Shown piece by piece: positions 1 to 11,503 of a DNA stretch of 64,000 bases. The position numbers and the translations under genes are program-made. The notes under the pieces are model-generated. The model saw nothing but the letters and a program-made list of their open reading frames with translations, was not told where the DNA came from and did not search any database. The stretch covers positions 55,692,944-55,756,943 of the forward strand of contig OX375877.1 of NCBI GenBank assembly GCA_947359465.1. Direction: 5' to 3'. How positions within the stretch are numbered: the first letter of the stretch is position 1; every line of letters starts with the position of its first letter. The DNA comes from Metellina segmentata (taxonomy: Eukaryota; Arthropoda; Arachnida; Araneae; Tetragnathidae).

Positions 1-235
1 ACGAGACTTGCTAATGTTTGCCTTTTCAGTTTGAAGTGAAATGAATTGCTCCACACATGTTTATTCACGAGAAATTGTTGTTGTAATGCTAAATTGTGCT
101 TGTTTTCGTATTTTTTTGTGAGATCAAGTGCATTAATCAAACTTTTCGAGCTTACAATCTATTGTATTGTAAACAAATTTATAATTGTAATATTACAATT
201 GTTTTGATTTTATTTTTTTATTGTATCACTGCATA

Positions 236-2029
236 ATGCCGAGACGAAAAGGTTCCAGCGCTGGTAAACAAAAAGCTGCCAAGCGGTGGTGTAAAGACAT
301 ATGCAGTGGAAAAACTGATTCGCCTGCTAATTCAAGCTTTCAAGACCCAAGTATACGTTGTAAATCGTTAGAAACGAATTTGAAAGAAGAATTGAACTGT
401 GATATGAACTCTGAAGTTCCTCAATATTTGATAGTAGATAAAAATGTTCTTATAGGACTATTAAAAAACTTACTCTGCAGTACGTGCAAGTCTCCTTCAG
501 TGAGCATTGACATTGGTAAAAAACTTGGATTTTCTCACAAAGTAAGTGTTTTTTGCTCCACTTGCGATGCAACAAAATCCAGTGTTTATACTTCACCCAG
601 AATTTCAAACTGCGAAGGATTAGAAACTCAGGCATTTGATGTCAATATGCGTGTGGTGCAGTCTTTTTTGAGTATTGGCAAAGGATACTTAGCACTGGAA
701 AAGTTTTGCATGCACATGAATATGGATCTGCCTTCAAGTAAGACCTTTAACACTTACAAAAAAAAACTGTTGAAATCAATGCGCAAATCAACAAACAAAT
801 CCTTGGCTGATATACGACACCAAGTGAAAATCGCCTATGAAGATTCGAATGAAGTCACAGATATCGATGTGACATATGATGGCACCTGGTTGACTCGAGG
901 TCATACATCACAGATTGGAGTGGGGTGCGTTATTGACATCCTAACAGGGTTTGTTATTGATTATGAGGTAATGTCAAAGCGGTGTATTGAGTGCGAGTAT
1001 TCCAAGTCTGATCTAAAGGAAAACTCTGCAGAATACTGTATTTGGTACGAAGGGCATAAATCAACTTGTAGCATCAACCAATCGGGATCATCATGTGCTA
1101 TGGAGCAAGAAGCTGCTATGAAATTGTGGAAAAGATCCCAGTTAATTGGATTTCGCTATATAACCATGTTATCAGATGGAGATGCGAAGACATACCAACA
1201 TTTGAATGCCCAACACGTTTACGGTGCTGATGTGGAAATTAAAAAAGAATAATGTATCAATCACGTTAGCAAAAGGCTGGGAACGGCTTTGCGAAAGGCA
1301 GTGAAAGAGTGGCGAGTAAGAGGCGTGACTTTGGGGGGTAAATCACGAGGCAGTCTGAAGGATGATACAATAAAAAAATTGACACGATATTACCAAAATG
1401 CTATTCGTTCAAACAAAGGTGATGTTGATGCTATGAAAACTGCTATATATGCAACATTATTTCATGGCATTTCAACAGACAAGACACCTCAACATTTTAA
1501 ATGTCCAGTTGGAGAGGATTCTTGGTGTTTCTACCAGGCAGCTTTAGCTCGTGGGGATACACCACCCTCTCACATTGTCAACATCAAGACACCATTGAAC
1601 GAGAGCCATTTGGCCAAAATTATGCCAATATACCAGCGTCTTGCCTCGAATGAGCTCCTAGAGCGCTGTGTGAGATGCATCACACAAAATGCTAATGAAA
1701 GCCTGCATAGCATTATTTGGAGCAAGTGTTCCAAAGAAACATCGGCCACTTTATGCCGAGTCAGCATTGCAGTATGTGATGCAGTATCAGAGTTTAATAT
1801 TGGCACACTGAAATCGATGGAAAATTTACAGAAAGAAAGTGGACTCATTTTAAGCAAGCAGTCTAGAACTTTAGCTGCTTGGCGAGATTATCGCAGAACT
1901 TATCAGAGAAGGCGAAGAAGACTGGCAGTACATGCAATTGTAAGGAAAAAAATTGCGATAGCCAAAAAACGTCGAAATGCTTTATTATTGAAAAAAGAAG
2001 GCATTACCTATCAGGCTGGTGCTTTTTGA
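236..2029 (+). pseudogene. Mutator-like (MULE) transposase, one in-frame stop
   Basis: Cut-and-paste DNA transposase of the Mutator-like type that is multicopy in arthropods. The start is taken as the ATG at 236 (MPRRKGSSAGK...), whose basic N-terminus fits nuclear DNA binding; no better start lies upstream. The RNase-H-like core is visible: first Asp in DVTYDGTW (about residue 210), a Cys/His-rich insertion (RCIECEYSK ... YCIWYEGHKSTC), second Asp in LSDGDAKTYQH, and the terminal Glu in ANESLHSIIW. The C-terminus is very basic (RRTYQRRRRRLAVHA). The reading frame runs for 597 codons with a single interruption, a TAA at 1250-1252; the next codons continue the family sequence (CINHVSKRLGTALR) in the same frame. 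A GAA to TAA change would explain it. I could not identify the terminal inverted repeats. Family call is firm; whether the stop is real or a sequence error is open. Confidence 0.85.
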
Positions 2030-2079
2030 AAGACTTATCAAGCAATGTAAATTGCATTATATCAACTCTTCTCTAATGT

Positions 2080-5000
2080 TCACAGTAGAAAAAATGCAAA
2101 AAAAAAAAAATTGTTCATACACATTTTCAGGTAATTTTTTTTTTATATAAACATGTTTATTTAAAATTTGGTGGGAAATTATTATGGATTTTGAAACGTT
2201 TTGTGGTTGTTTATTATGACCTATTTAATAACTTCGTTCATGGAATAAGGATTTGGAAAAATAGTTATTTTTTCAAAAATTGCTAAATTTAGCAATGACT
2301 GTTTTTTACAGTGTTTGTTACGAAAGTATATGTAAAAAATTAAATAAGAGTGGTATAAACAATCCTATGTACAAAATTGTGGGAAACACTTCATAGAAGG
2401 TAAATAAAAAAATATTTTTAAAAAAATCAAAATTTGGAAAAGGAGTAAAAATTTTAAAATGTTGAAATATTTTTAACAAAATTTAATTTTTTAAATATTG
2501 TGCATGTGAAAATAATTTTTTTCTTTTGTAATGTATTCTTAATAAGTGTTGGAACAAGATACACAAAAACATTTTGTTGTAAATATGAAAACAAAAAAAA
2601 ATGTTCAAAGGGTACCGTGTCCACTTAAATGTTAACCCTCTTATCATCATGGCAAATCCCTATTGAGATGACGAAAGCTTCAATCCAAAATATCGAGTTT
2701 CCTTTAAAAGTGTCAGGGTTTGGACAAAAGGAATGTTTTCCCCATCTTTGGTCAATGGGTCTGAGCAGTAGGCTATTTAGACCGGACCTTCAAAGAAGAC
2801 CGATGACTGTGATAGATAGGAACGCCACAGTTTCTTCGTATTTCGAGGATTCCGAAGGGTGAGATGATTCTTTAGAAGGCGAATGACTGGAGAGAGTTTC
2901 AAACATTGCGTCAGTTCTGAGGATCAAGATACATTCAATTGATCCTTACTTACACGCGTTTAAGAAACCAAATATTTACTGTATAAAATGGGAAGCTTTT
3001 AAATATTTATTTTATATATTTTTCTCTAATAAGTAGTTTTTATTCAAATTGTAAATAAGTTAAATTCCAGCATTAATTTTTATTTGCACAATTTTATCAC
3101 CATAGCATGGATTTACAGCATTGTTTCGCATAAATAAAGCAATCCAATTATTTATCACAGTTGAATTAGACGTGTAAAACTTTACACATTGCAAAAATAA
3201 AAACGTAATAAATAAATGTTCAGTACTATCTTCAATAATGCAACGTAAGTTAAAATATTCAATAGGGAATATTACACCACAGATTTCACGTTTTGATTGT
3301 TCACCTTTCAGTGAAGACTTTAGTATACAAAAAAAAACTGTTCACACATGGTAAACTGCGTCTGAGCTACTCATATCAATAACTTTTTAAAGATCGGAAG
3401 TATGGGACGTTTGGAAACTTGATCACTATTAGAATGATTATTTTTGATGCAAATTTAATGACAAACCTTTTGAAATAATTTTATAAAATAGGTAGCAATA
3501 GTAGTTTGAAGTAGCCTCAAATACTTTTTCATATTAAAACCTAAATTTGTGACAAGATTTTTCGAGCTTTTCAGTGTCATTTATTTTGATTGTTTCTCTA
3601 CTAAAAATGACGCGGTCGCAGTCCGGTACCGAACCTAGTATTAGTTATACTGAGTCGTATACCAATGATTTGTCATTTTTTATACCTAAGGTTCTGTTTT
3701 ATCTAAAATATTTATATTGCTAATATTCTGAGAATATTCGTCAATGTGCCGAAATGCTCACACGCGGAACGCTTATATAACATCTGTGACCAAGAAACAA
3801 AACGAAATTCTTTCTACTGAAAATGAAGGTCAAAATAGTCTATTCGGTTCTCAAATCTGATAATACTGAATACTGTTTCTTCGTAAGTTCCCATTGGAGT
3901 GCAAGTTCTTGTTTCGAAATTCGAGACCAGATTTTTTTAAAGTAGTAAACCTAAATATTAAAATTTTAATATTTAGGTTAATATTAGGTTAGGTCTGTGA
4001 AATATGAATAAGAGACCAGTAGTTTTGTTTGAATATTTTGTTAAGAAATCTCGCATGGGGAAAGGTGTTCATGAACCAACAAATACAAACGTTTGGTAAT
4101 CAGAATGAGATATGGAAATCAGCACAAATTATTTTAATGATGTTGGTCTGTGAAAACTACAATTCGCAACAACATTTCATTATTATAATGGTTGACAAAT
4201 AATTTAAATGTAAAATGCCACAACGTTGGAACCGGTTCCTCATGTTTAAAACACAATTTACGTGGTCTTACAAAAGTTGAGAATCACTGGCCTACAATAT
4301 GAGATTACAATATTTACGAATGTTTTTCAATTCATTTAAACATTTTCACAGGATGATGTTTGTAAATGTTTTTACTTTTTACTTAGATAGCTTTAGGCAA
4401 ATCAGTAGGACCATTAAGCTTGTTCATATGACAATTTTTTTTGTTGTTGCCCACTCGATACCCTTCTTGACATACGTTGTCAGGTGTTTAGCACAGAGTG
4501 ACGAAATATAGATATTGCGCCATAAAATTCTAACAAACGACCTTCTTGAGACACGAAAAACGTGCTATTCACCGAGGTTCGAGGAAAACCTAATAGAAAT
4601 AAAGGGACAAATATGCACTTCATTATTGGATTTATTGCAAATAGGCTACACGTAGGCATATTCCACTTTCAAAAAAAATATTTTTGAGAAAACATTATAC
4701 AGCTAAAATTCTTTTCATTACTTTATCAAGAAATCGTACTCCACATTGAATGTATGATTATAAATATAAAAAGAGTTTATCTATATCTTACTAAAATTAC
4801 TATTAACTCATTTTTTAAGTGGACTTATACTACCTTAAAAAAACGGCTCATATATAAAGAAATGAAATAGGTAAAATAAGCAACCGACTGAGAATTTCAT
4901 CTGCCCTTCCCCCCCTCCAAAAAAAGTAAATTCCTTTTAGTAGCTCTTAAAACTAAGCTCACACAACGTTATTTACTATTTATCACAGCAAGTGAACTAT

Positions 5001-6000
5001 ACTTTTTTCACAACGGGATATAAAATGAAGGAAAAATAAGCAAATGAAGAGCCTTCATCTGCCAATCAAAAAGTATATTCCGTTGGATTGCATTAACTTA
5101 AAGGAACAAAATAATGTGCGCAGCAAATGTATGGGAAAGAAAATAGTCAAATAGGAAGTGAACAATACATTTCAAAACGGTACATAAAATGAAAGAAAAA
5201 TAAGCAAATGCAGTTCAGAAAAGCATTCCAATTTTTAATTGGGAAATTTTATGCATTGATCCTAAGGAATTCTTTACACTGTTCGCATAACTTTTCTATA
5301 TTTATGCAATTAAACTTTAAAAAATGTAAAAGAGAACGTTAACAAAATAGACTATGGATTGAGGAGTAAAACTTTTCTCATGAATGGGATGATTTTTTTT
5401 TTTTTGAAAACTCAAAATTCCAATGAATTGACATTATTTGGAGGAATGCTATTACACTTATCATATGCTGCACATAGAGAAAACTTTAATTTTCTAGTAT
5501 TGCTAAGCATTCAACCTTTAGTATAATTGCAATATAACTGAAATACTTATGAATGCTGAAAAAAAATAAAAAAATAGGCATATTAGATTTACATTGATGT
5601 ATTTTTTATGCTTTGTCGTATTTTTACTATTTACTTATAAAGAACATTTTTCACAATGAAGTATATTTTGCAAGAAAAAATTTCTTATGCATGGTATTAG
5701 TATAATTCTGTTTACTCTATCATGTGATTTACTTTACTAATTCCTATATCGCGTTTTAATCTTTCAAAAGTTATACCTGCTATGTATCCAAATACATTAA
5801 TTTTATCACCTTAATATTAATATTTACCATCACATCTAAACTGTATGTACCATAACTTGCGTGTCTCATGTGCAAGAAGTTTGAGCTTGTACGGGCAAGA
5901 GATTAATTAAAATCATTCAAATCCAAATTAAGTAAAAAAATATGAATCCAATATGTATGATTTTTTTAAATGATGTTTTTTTTTTAACCCTGCTACTTAA
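2080..6000. other. AT-rich stretch without a recognisable gene
   Basis: Nothing convincing is coded here. The 2640-2900 patch is less AT-rich than its surroundings and holds a 77-codon open frame ending beside a possible donor (AAGG|GTGAGA), but I recognise no family and do not call it. A perfect 32-bp palindrome lies at 3948-3979. The remainder is poly-A/T-rich sequence typical of intergenic or intronic DNA. Confidence 0.6.
3948..3979. repeat. Perfect 32-bp AT-rich palindrome
   Basis: AACCTAAATATTAAAA is followed directly by its exact reverse complement, with no loop. A second AGGTTAATATTAGGTT block follows. Such palindromes can be the closed remains of short inverted-repeat elements; function unknown. 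Confidence 0.8.
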
Positions 6001-6004
6001 AGTC

Positions 6005-6175
6005 AGACGATTATTCCAAACTTGATCACTTCAGGTGCTTGCCTCGTCATCTGACCGTGGTTCAAAGTTGCGAGATGTTGTCCTCGAATCTTTCCCTTAG
6101 GGGATTGATTCCGGACCGTCGTCAATAGCCCGTTGCGTGGTCTAGTACGACGTTAATTAAGATTACCTTACCAAA
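6005..6175 (-). repeat. Dispersed CAACGGGCTATTGAC repeat, copy 1 (inverted)
   Basis: Reverse-complement copy of a roughly 170-190 bp interspersed repeat that recurs in this window at about 6900-7080, 8735-8890, 10265-10435, 27640-27830, 30705-30890 and 61551-61630. Shared landmarks are CAACGGGCTATTGAC, the ACGGTCCGG(G/A)ATCA block and GAGGACAACA. It resembles a repeat family I associate with spider genomes (from memory). No Pol III boxes were made out, so I leave its class open between SINE and non-autonomous transposon. Confidence 0.7.
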
Positions 6176-6295
6176 CTTGATCACCCATTGAAAATTTTCG
6201 CGTTGTTAAGTTTTTTTATCTGAAAAATATTTTATCTAGTTTTAATTTTTTTATAATTCCTGCAATATAAATTTTTCTATTCCCTTTTTCTGAAG

Positions 6296-6441
6296 GGGAT
6301 GTTGTAGCCCGTTTGGAAGAATTAAGCAACAGGAAGGTTACCAATTCGACATTCGATCCAACCAACGACCAACGTGCACGCTGGGTGGAAGTGGTACACG
6401 TTAAATCTGTAGACGAATACATTGTTAGGAACATTTTTTAG
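6296..6441 (+). CDS. Putative last exon A of an unidentified gene
   Basis: After a pyrimidine-rich acceptor (CCCTTTTTCTGAAG|GG at 6295/6296) an open frame of 47 codons runs to a TAG at 6439-6441. It begins GDVVARLEELSNRK and ends SVDEYIVRNIF, with balanced composition and amino-acid use unlike the AT-rich noise around it. I do not recognise the protein. The tandem duplication that fills 6348-11503 starts inside this exon, so units 2 and 3 carry only its last part (stop codons at 8259 and 9803). Unit 2 has TGG to TAG within it; unit 3 stays open. No upstream exon could be joined to it with confidence. Confidence 0.45.
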
Positions 6442-6617
6442 TTGCGTGGTTTTCAATTAATTTTGACTCCTTTCACTTTTTCTAAACAAAATTCATTGGT
6501 AAAAAGTCGTTTTTTGTGAAAAAAATCAATAATTGATCTTGTCTAATCTTTTTTGCAATAAAATTTTAGAAAAAAGAATAAGTTTTGTGAAAACAGGCGT
6601 ATTTTAATATGTTCCAG

Positions 6618-6692
6618 GTACAAACTTTAGATGCTGTTGATGCACAACGAGAATGCGGTAATTTACTTAGATCAAAAGAAGACAAATTCTAG
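6618..6692 (+). CDS. Putative alternative last exon B, unit 1
   Basis: A good acceptor (ATATGTTCCAG|GTA) opens a 24-codon frame (VQTLDAVDAQREC ... EDKF) closed by TAG at 6690. The 75 bases appear identical in all three units, while flanking bases vary. It may be an alternative terminal exon to exon A; I could not place a convincing donor between A and B. Function unknown. Confidence 0.4.
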   Translation, partial: VQTLDAVDAQRECGNLLRSKEDKF

Positions 6693-6899
6693 AGAGGGGT
6701 AATTAATTTTGAAATGTGTAGTAAACCAACGCTCAAACTCTCATTAGAAAGGTTAAATCAGTTTTTTTTTACTTTTCAAATCTCGGATGCATATTCTTGA
6801 ATTAAAAAAAATTATGCTCACATGGCATAAAGTTTCAGATTTATATATTTAAAAGGTACCAATAAGAATAAAACTATGCGCTTTTACTACCTGCCCAAT

Positions 6900-7080
6900 G
6901 GTAATGGTATTGGTAATTTTAGTTAACATCGTACTAGAGCAACACAACGGGCTATTGACTACGGTCCGGGATCAGTCTCTTAAGGGAAATATTCGAGGAC
7001 AACACCTCGTAATTTTGAACTCAACTCAACTCCATCATGGGATACCGAGCCTAGGATTGGGTTTACGGTAAACAAAATTT
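6900..7080 (+). repeat. Dispersed CAACGGGCTATTGAC repeat, copy 2
   Basis: Direct-orientation copy inside tandem unit 1, opposite in orientation to the copy at 6005-6175. Confidence 0.7.
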
Positions 7081-7754
7081 CACATCACGTGAAAGATGAC
7101 CAAATGAGAAAAGGAAAAAAAATGTGTGATACATAGCAGAAATGTTGAGTTTGAGAAATGCACACGTACGTGCTGCTCTTAAAAAGTTTTTTATGAGGTT
7201 AAAGAATCAATTAAAGTGTTGTAGTCAAAATGTGAACTGAAACGCTTGCTTGTATAGGTGTTCTTTTGACTAGTTTGTTTCGATGACTTATTTAAATTAT
7301 TCCTTCATTGGTTGCGTAATTTTTAAGTTTGAATAATTCAATACGGGAGGAGTAGAGACAAATACAATTCTTTATTCAGTCAAGCAAGATCAATCATCCA
7401 AAAATGGTAATGGTAATCTCGATCACGTTTTATCAAGACTACTTTTGCACATTGTAGTTGAGATCACAGTTACAAATAAAAATTCAATTAATAAATTTAT
7501 TGTAATAAATAATTATTGGTAAGATAAAAATAAAACATTTCTTCAGGCTATTTAAGTGAATTAAAATTAAACGTTATAATTATCTAATTACTAATTCTAT
7601 TTAAAAAAATGTACAATTGTGTGTGCTATTGATAAGGCTTTGCTCAAATCAACAACACACTGTAGCTACCTTGGATTCGTGCTGCCATCTAGTTTTAAGA
7701 TGGATAATTTCTTGTACTCCATTACCAGTAGCAAAGTTGCGCTACCTCGAAACC

Positions 7755-7819
7755 ATGGCAGGAAACAGAACTGATAATAAAAAGATAATTACTACAATGC
7801 TTAGTATTATACCAAATAG
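7755..7819 (+). CDS. Putative first coding exon, unit 1
   Basis: An ATG in a strong start context (AAACCATGG) opens 21 codons (MAGNRTDNKKIITTMLSIIP...) followed by a donor (AATAG|GTGAATG). The same exon recurs in unit 2 (9299-9363) and unit 3 (11117-11181). The third-position changes visible among the copies (GAT/GAC and ATA/ATT) are silent. That pattern suggests, but does not prove, coding constraint. Protein not recognised; the downstream exon it would splice to was not found. Confidence 0.4.
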
Positions 7820-8437
7820 GTGAATGTGATTTTTTCGAATATAGCATCTTCAATTGAAAGATGATGAAATACACTGGCGACCGAAATTATCTTTACATGC
7901 AGAGAATCACGGATTTCTCAGGAACTGAAAACATACTCATTGCCTAAAGATAAGCACAAAAGGTAAAACGTGGAAAAAAAACGACAAATACAGCTTTGAT
8001 TGACACGAAATGCGGCAGGAAAGTAGGAAATATGTTTATGCAAGAAGCAAAACTAAGAATTAAATACAAAGATGAAAACAATAGTGAACTTTCATAAAAT
8101 ATAACATGAAGTCATATTGGAGTCATTAAAAAATAATGTTAAAAAAAATAATGTCATGTAAACTAATGACATTCGATCCAACCAACGACCAACGTGCACG
8201 CTAGGTGGAAGTGGTACACGTTAAATCTGTAGACGAATACATTGATAGGAACATTTTTTAGTTGCGTGGTTTTCAATTAAATTTGACTATTTTCACTTTT
8301 TCCAAACAAAATTCATTGGTAAAAAGTCGTTTTTTGTGAAAAGAATCAATAATTGATCTTGTCTAATCTTTTTTGCAATCCAATTTTAGATAAAAGAATA
8401 AGTTTTGTGAAAACAGGCGTATTTTAATATGTTCCAG

Positions 8438-8512
8438 GTACAAACTTTAGATGCTGTTGATGCACAACGAGAATGCGGTAATTTACTTAGATCAAAAGAA
8501 GACAAATTCTAG
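8438..8512 (+). CDS. Putative exon B, unit 2
   Basis: Same 24-codon frame, acceptor and stop as at 6618-6692, with no base difference seen. Confidence 0.38.
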   Translation, partial: VQTLDAVDAQRECGNLLRSKEDKF

Positions 8513-8734
8513 AGAGGGGAAATTAATTTTGAAATGTGTAGTAAACCAACGCTCAAACTCTCATTAGAAAGGTTAGATCAGTTTTTTTTTTTACTTTTCA
8601 AATCTTAGATGCATATTCTTGAATTTAAAAAAAATTATGCTCACATGGCATAAAGTTTCAGATTTACATATTTAAAAGGTACCAATAAGAATAAAACTAT
8701 GCGCTTTTACTACCTGCCCAATGGTAATGGTAAT

Positions 8735-8890
8735 GGTAATTTTAGTTAACGTCGAACTAGAGCAGCACAACGGGCTATTGACTACGGTCCGGGATCAGTC
8801 TCTTAAGGGAAATATTCGAGGACAACACCTCGTAATTTTGAACTCAACTCAACTCCATCATGGGATACCAAACCTAGGATTGGGTTTACA
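8735..8890 (+). repeat. Dispersed CAACGGGCTATTGAC repeat, copy 3
   Basis: Copy inside tandem unit 2, direct orientation, same landmarks as copy 2. Confidence 0.7.
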
Positions 8891-9298
8891 GGAAGAGTAG
8901 AGACAAGTACAATATTTTATTCAGTCAAGCAAGATCAAGCATCCAAAAATGGTAATGGTAATCTCGATCACATTTTATCAAGACAACTTTTGCACATTGT
9001 AGTTGAGATCACAGTTACAAATAAAAATTCAATTAATAAATTTATTGTAATAAATAATTATTGTAAAATAAAAAAAACATTTCTTCAGGCTATGAAAGTG
9101 AATTAAAATTAAACATTATAGTTATCTAATTACTAATTCTATTTTTAATATAATTTACAATTGTGTGTGCTATTGATAAGGCTTTGGTCAAATCAATAAC
9201 ACACTGTAGCTACCTTGGATTCGTGCTGCCATCTAGTTTTAAGATGGATAGTTTCTTGTACTCCATTACCAGTAACAAAGTTACGCTACCTCTAAACC

Positions 9299-9363
9299 AT
9301 GGCAGGAAACAGAACTGACAATAAAAAGATAATTACTACAATGCTTAGTATTATTCCAAATAG
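9299..9363 (+). CDS. Putative first coding exon, unit 2
   Basis: ATG, frame and GT donor preserved as in unit 1, with silent changes only. Confidence 0.38.
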
Positions 9364-9981
9364 GTGAATGTGATTTTTCCGAATATAGCATCTTCAATTG
9401 AAAGATGATGAAATACACTGGCGACCGAAATTATCTTTACATGCAGAGAATCACGGATTTCTCAGGAACTGAAAACTTATACTCATTGCCTAAAGATAAG
9501 CACGAAAGGTAAAACGTGGGAAAAAAACGACAAATACAGCTTTGATTGACACGAAATGCGGCAGGAAAGTAGGAAATATGTTTATGAAGAAGCAAAACTA
9601 AGAATTAAATACAAAGATGAAATAATAGTGAACTTTCATAAAATATAACATGAAGTCATATTGGAGTCATTAAAAAATAATGTTAAAAAAAATAATGTCA
9701 TGTAAAATAATGACATTCGATCCAACCAACGACCAACGTGCACGCTGGGTAGAAGTGGTACACGTTAAATCTGTAGACGAATACATTGATAGGAACATTT
9801 TTTAGTTGCGTGGTTTTCAATTAATTTTAATCCTTTCACTTTTTCTAAACAAAATTCATTTGTAAAAGGCCTTTTTTGTGAAAGAAAATCAATAATTGAT
9901 CTTGTCTAATCTTTTTTTGCAATCCAATTTTAGATAAAAGAATAAGTTTTGTGAAAACAGGCGTATTTTAATATGTTCCAG

Positions 9982-10056
9982 GTACAAACTTTAGATGCTG
10001 TTGATGCACAACGAGAATGCGGTAATTTACTTAGATCAAAAGAAGACAAATTCTAG
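9982..10056 (+). CDS. Putative exon B, unit 3
   Basis: Identical to exon B in units 1 and 2, with the same TTCCAG acceptor and TAG stop. Confidence 0.38.
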   Translation, partial: VQTLDAVDAQRECGNLLRSKEDKF

Positions 10057-10264
10057 AGAGGGGGAATTAATTTTGAAATGTGTAGTATACCAACGCTCAA
10101 ACCCTCATTAGAAAGGTTAAATCAGTTTTTTTACTTTTCAAATCTCGGATGCATATTCTTGAATTAAAAAAAATTATGCTCACATGGCATAAAGTTTCAG
10201 ATTTATATATTTAAAAGGTACCAATAAGAATAAAACTATGCGCTTTTACAACCTGCCCAATGGT

Positions 10265-10435
10265 AATGGTAATGGTAATTTTAGTTAACGTCGTACTAGA
10301 GGCACACAACGGGCTATTGACTACGGTCCGGGATCAGTCTCTTAAGGGAAATATTCGAGGACAACACCTCGTAATTTTGAACTCAACTCAACTCCATCAT
10401 GGGATACCAAGCCTAGGATTGGGTTTACGGTAAAC
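10265..10435 (+). repeat. Dispersed CAACGGGCTATTGAC repeat, copy 4
   Basis: Copy inside tandem unit 3, direct orientation. Confidence 0.7.
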
Positions 10436-11116
10436 AAAATTTCACATCACGTGAAAGATGACCAAATGAGAAAAGAAAAAAAAAATGTGTGATACATAGC
10501 AGAAATGTTGAGTTTGAGAAATGCACACGTACGTGCTGCTCTTAAAAAGTTTGTTATGAGGTTAAAGAATCAATTAAAGTGTTGTAGTCAAAAGGTGTAC
10601 TGAAACGCTTGCTTGTATAGGTCTTCTTTTGACTGGTTTGTTTCGATGACTCATTTAAATTATTCCTTCATTGGTAGCGTAATTTTTAAGTTTGAATAAT
10701 TCAATACAGGAAGAGTAGAGACAAATACAATTCTTTATTCAGTCAAGCAAGATCAAGCATCCAAAAATGGTAATGGTAATCTCGATCACGTTTTATCAAG
10801 ACTACTTTTGCACACTGTAGTTGAGATCACAGTTACAAATAAAAATTCAATTAATAAATTAATTGTGATAAATAAATATTGGTAAAATAAAAAAAAACAT
10901 TTCTTCAGGCTATTTAAGTGAATTAAAATTAAACGTTATAATTATCTAATTACTAATTCTATTTAAAAAAATGTACAATTGTGTGTGCTATTGATAAGGC
11001 TTTGCTCAAATCAACAACACACTGTAGCTATCTTGGATTCGTGCTGCCATCTAGTTTTAAGATGGATAATTTCTTGTACTTCATTACCAGTAGCAAAGTT
11101 ACGCTACCTCTAAACC

Positions 11117-11181
11117 ATGGCAGGAAACAGAACTGACAATAAAAAGATAATTACTACAATGCTTAGTATTATTCCAAATAG
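11117..11181 (+). CDS. Putative first coding exon, unit 3
   Basis: Start codon, 21-codon frame and GTGAATG donor preserved as in units 1 and 2. Confidence 0.38.
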
Positions 11182-11503
11182 GTGAATGTGATTTTTCCGA
11201 ATATAGCATCTTCAATTGAAAGATGATGAAATACACTGGCGACCGAAATTATCTTTACATGCAGAGAATCACGGATTTCTCAGGAACTGAAAACTTATAC
11301 TCATTGCCTAAAGATAAGCACGAAAGGTAAAACGTGGGAAAAAAACGACAAATACAGCTTTGATTGACACGAAATGCGGCAGGAAAGTAGGAAATATGTT
11401 TATGCATGAAGCAAAACTAAGAATTAAATACAAAGATGAAAATAATAGTGAACTTTCATAAAATATAACATGAAGTCATATTGGAGTCATTAAAAAATAA
11501 TGT

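Larger units (their letters stand above)
6348..8167 (+). repeat. Tandem unit 1 (about 1.82 kb) of a three-unit array
   Basis: First of three head-to-tail units, each opening with GACATTCGATCCAACCAACG. Contents in order: end of exon A, exon B (6618-6692), dispersed repeat (6900-7080), a GTAATGGTAATCTCGATCACG block, the putative start exon (7755-7819), then a block ending in AATAATGTCATGTAAA. Alignment by eye shows very high identity between units, with scattered substitutions and a few indels. Confidence 0.85.
8168..9711 (+). repeat. Tandem unit 2 (about 1.54 kb)
   Basis: Second unit of the array. It lacks a stretch of about 250 bp present in units 1 and 3, from the GGTAAACAAAATTTCACATC block to just before the GAGTAGAGACAA block, so it is an internal deletion derivative. 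It keeps exon B (8438-8512) and the start exon (9299-9363). Confidence 0.85.
9712..11503 (+). repeat. Tandem unit 3 (about 1.79 kb)
   Basis: Third unit. It holds an open exon A fragment (stop at 9803), exon B (9982-10056), the dispersed repeat (10265-10435) and the start exon (11117-11181). It breaks off at TTAAAAAATAATG, where Tc1-like sequence begins. Confidence 0.85.

Noticed and set aside
2629..2862. 77-codon plus-strand frame beside a possible donor
   Set aside because: No family resemblance and no acceptor; kept only as a note in the region entry.
4299..4511. 70-codon Phe-rich frame
   Set aside because: Composition follows the local AT-rich background; no motif or neighbour supports it.
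6216..6434. Minus-strand 72-codon frame at the start of the tandem array
   Set aside because: It covers an AT-rich intron-like part and has no splice support; the plus-strand exon A explains the region better.
6348..11503. CRISPR array or satellite DNA
   Set aside because: Three units of 1.5-1.8 kb with gene-like content; far too long and too few for either.
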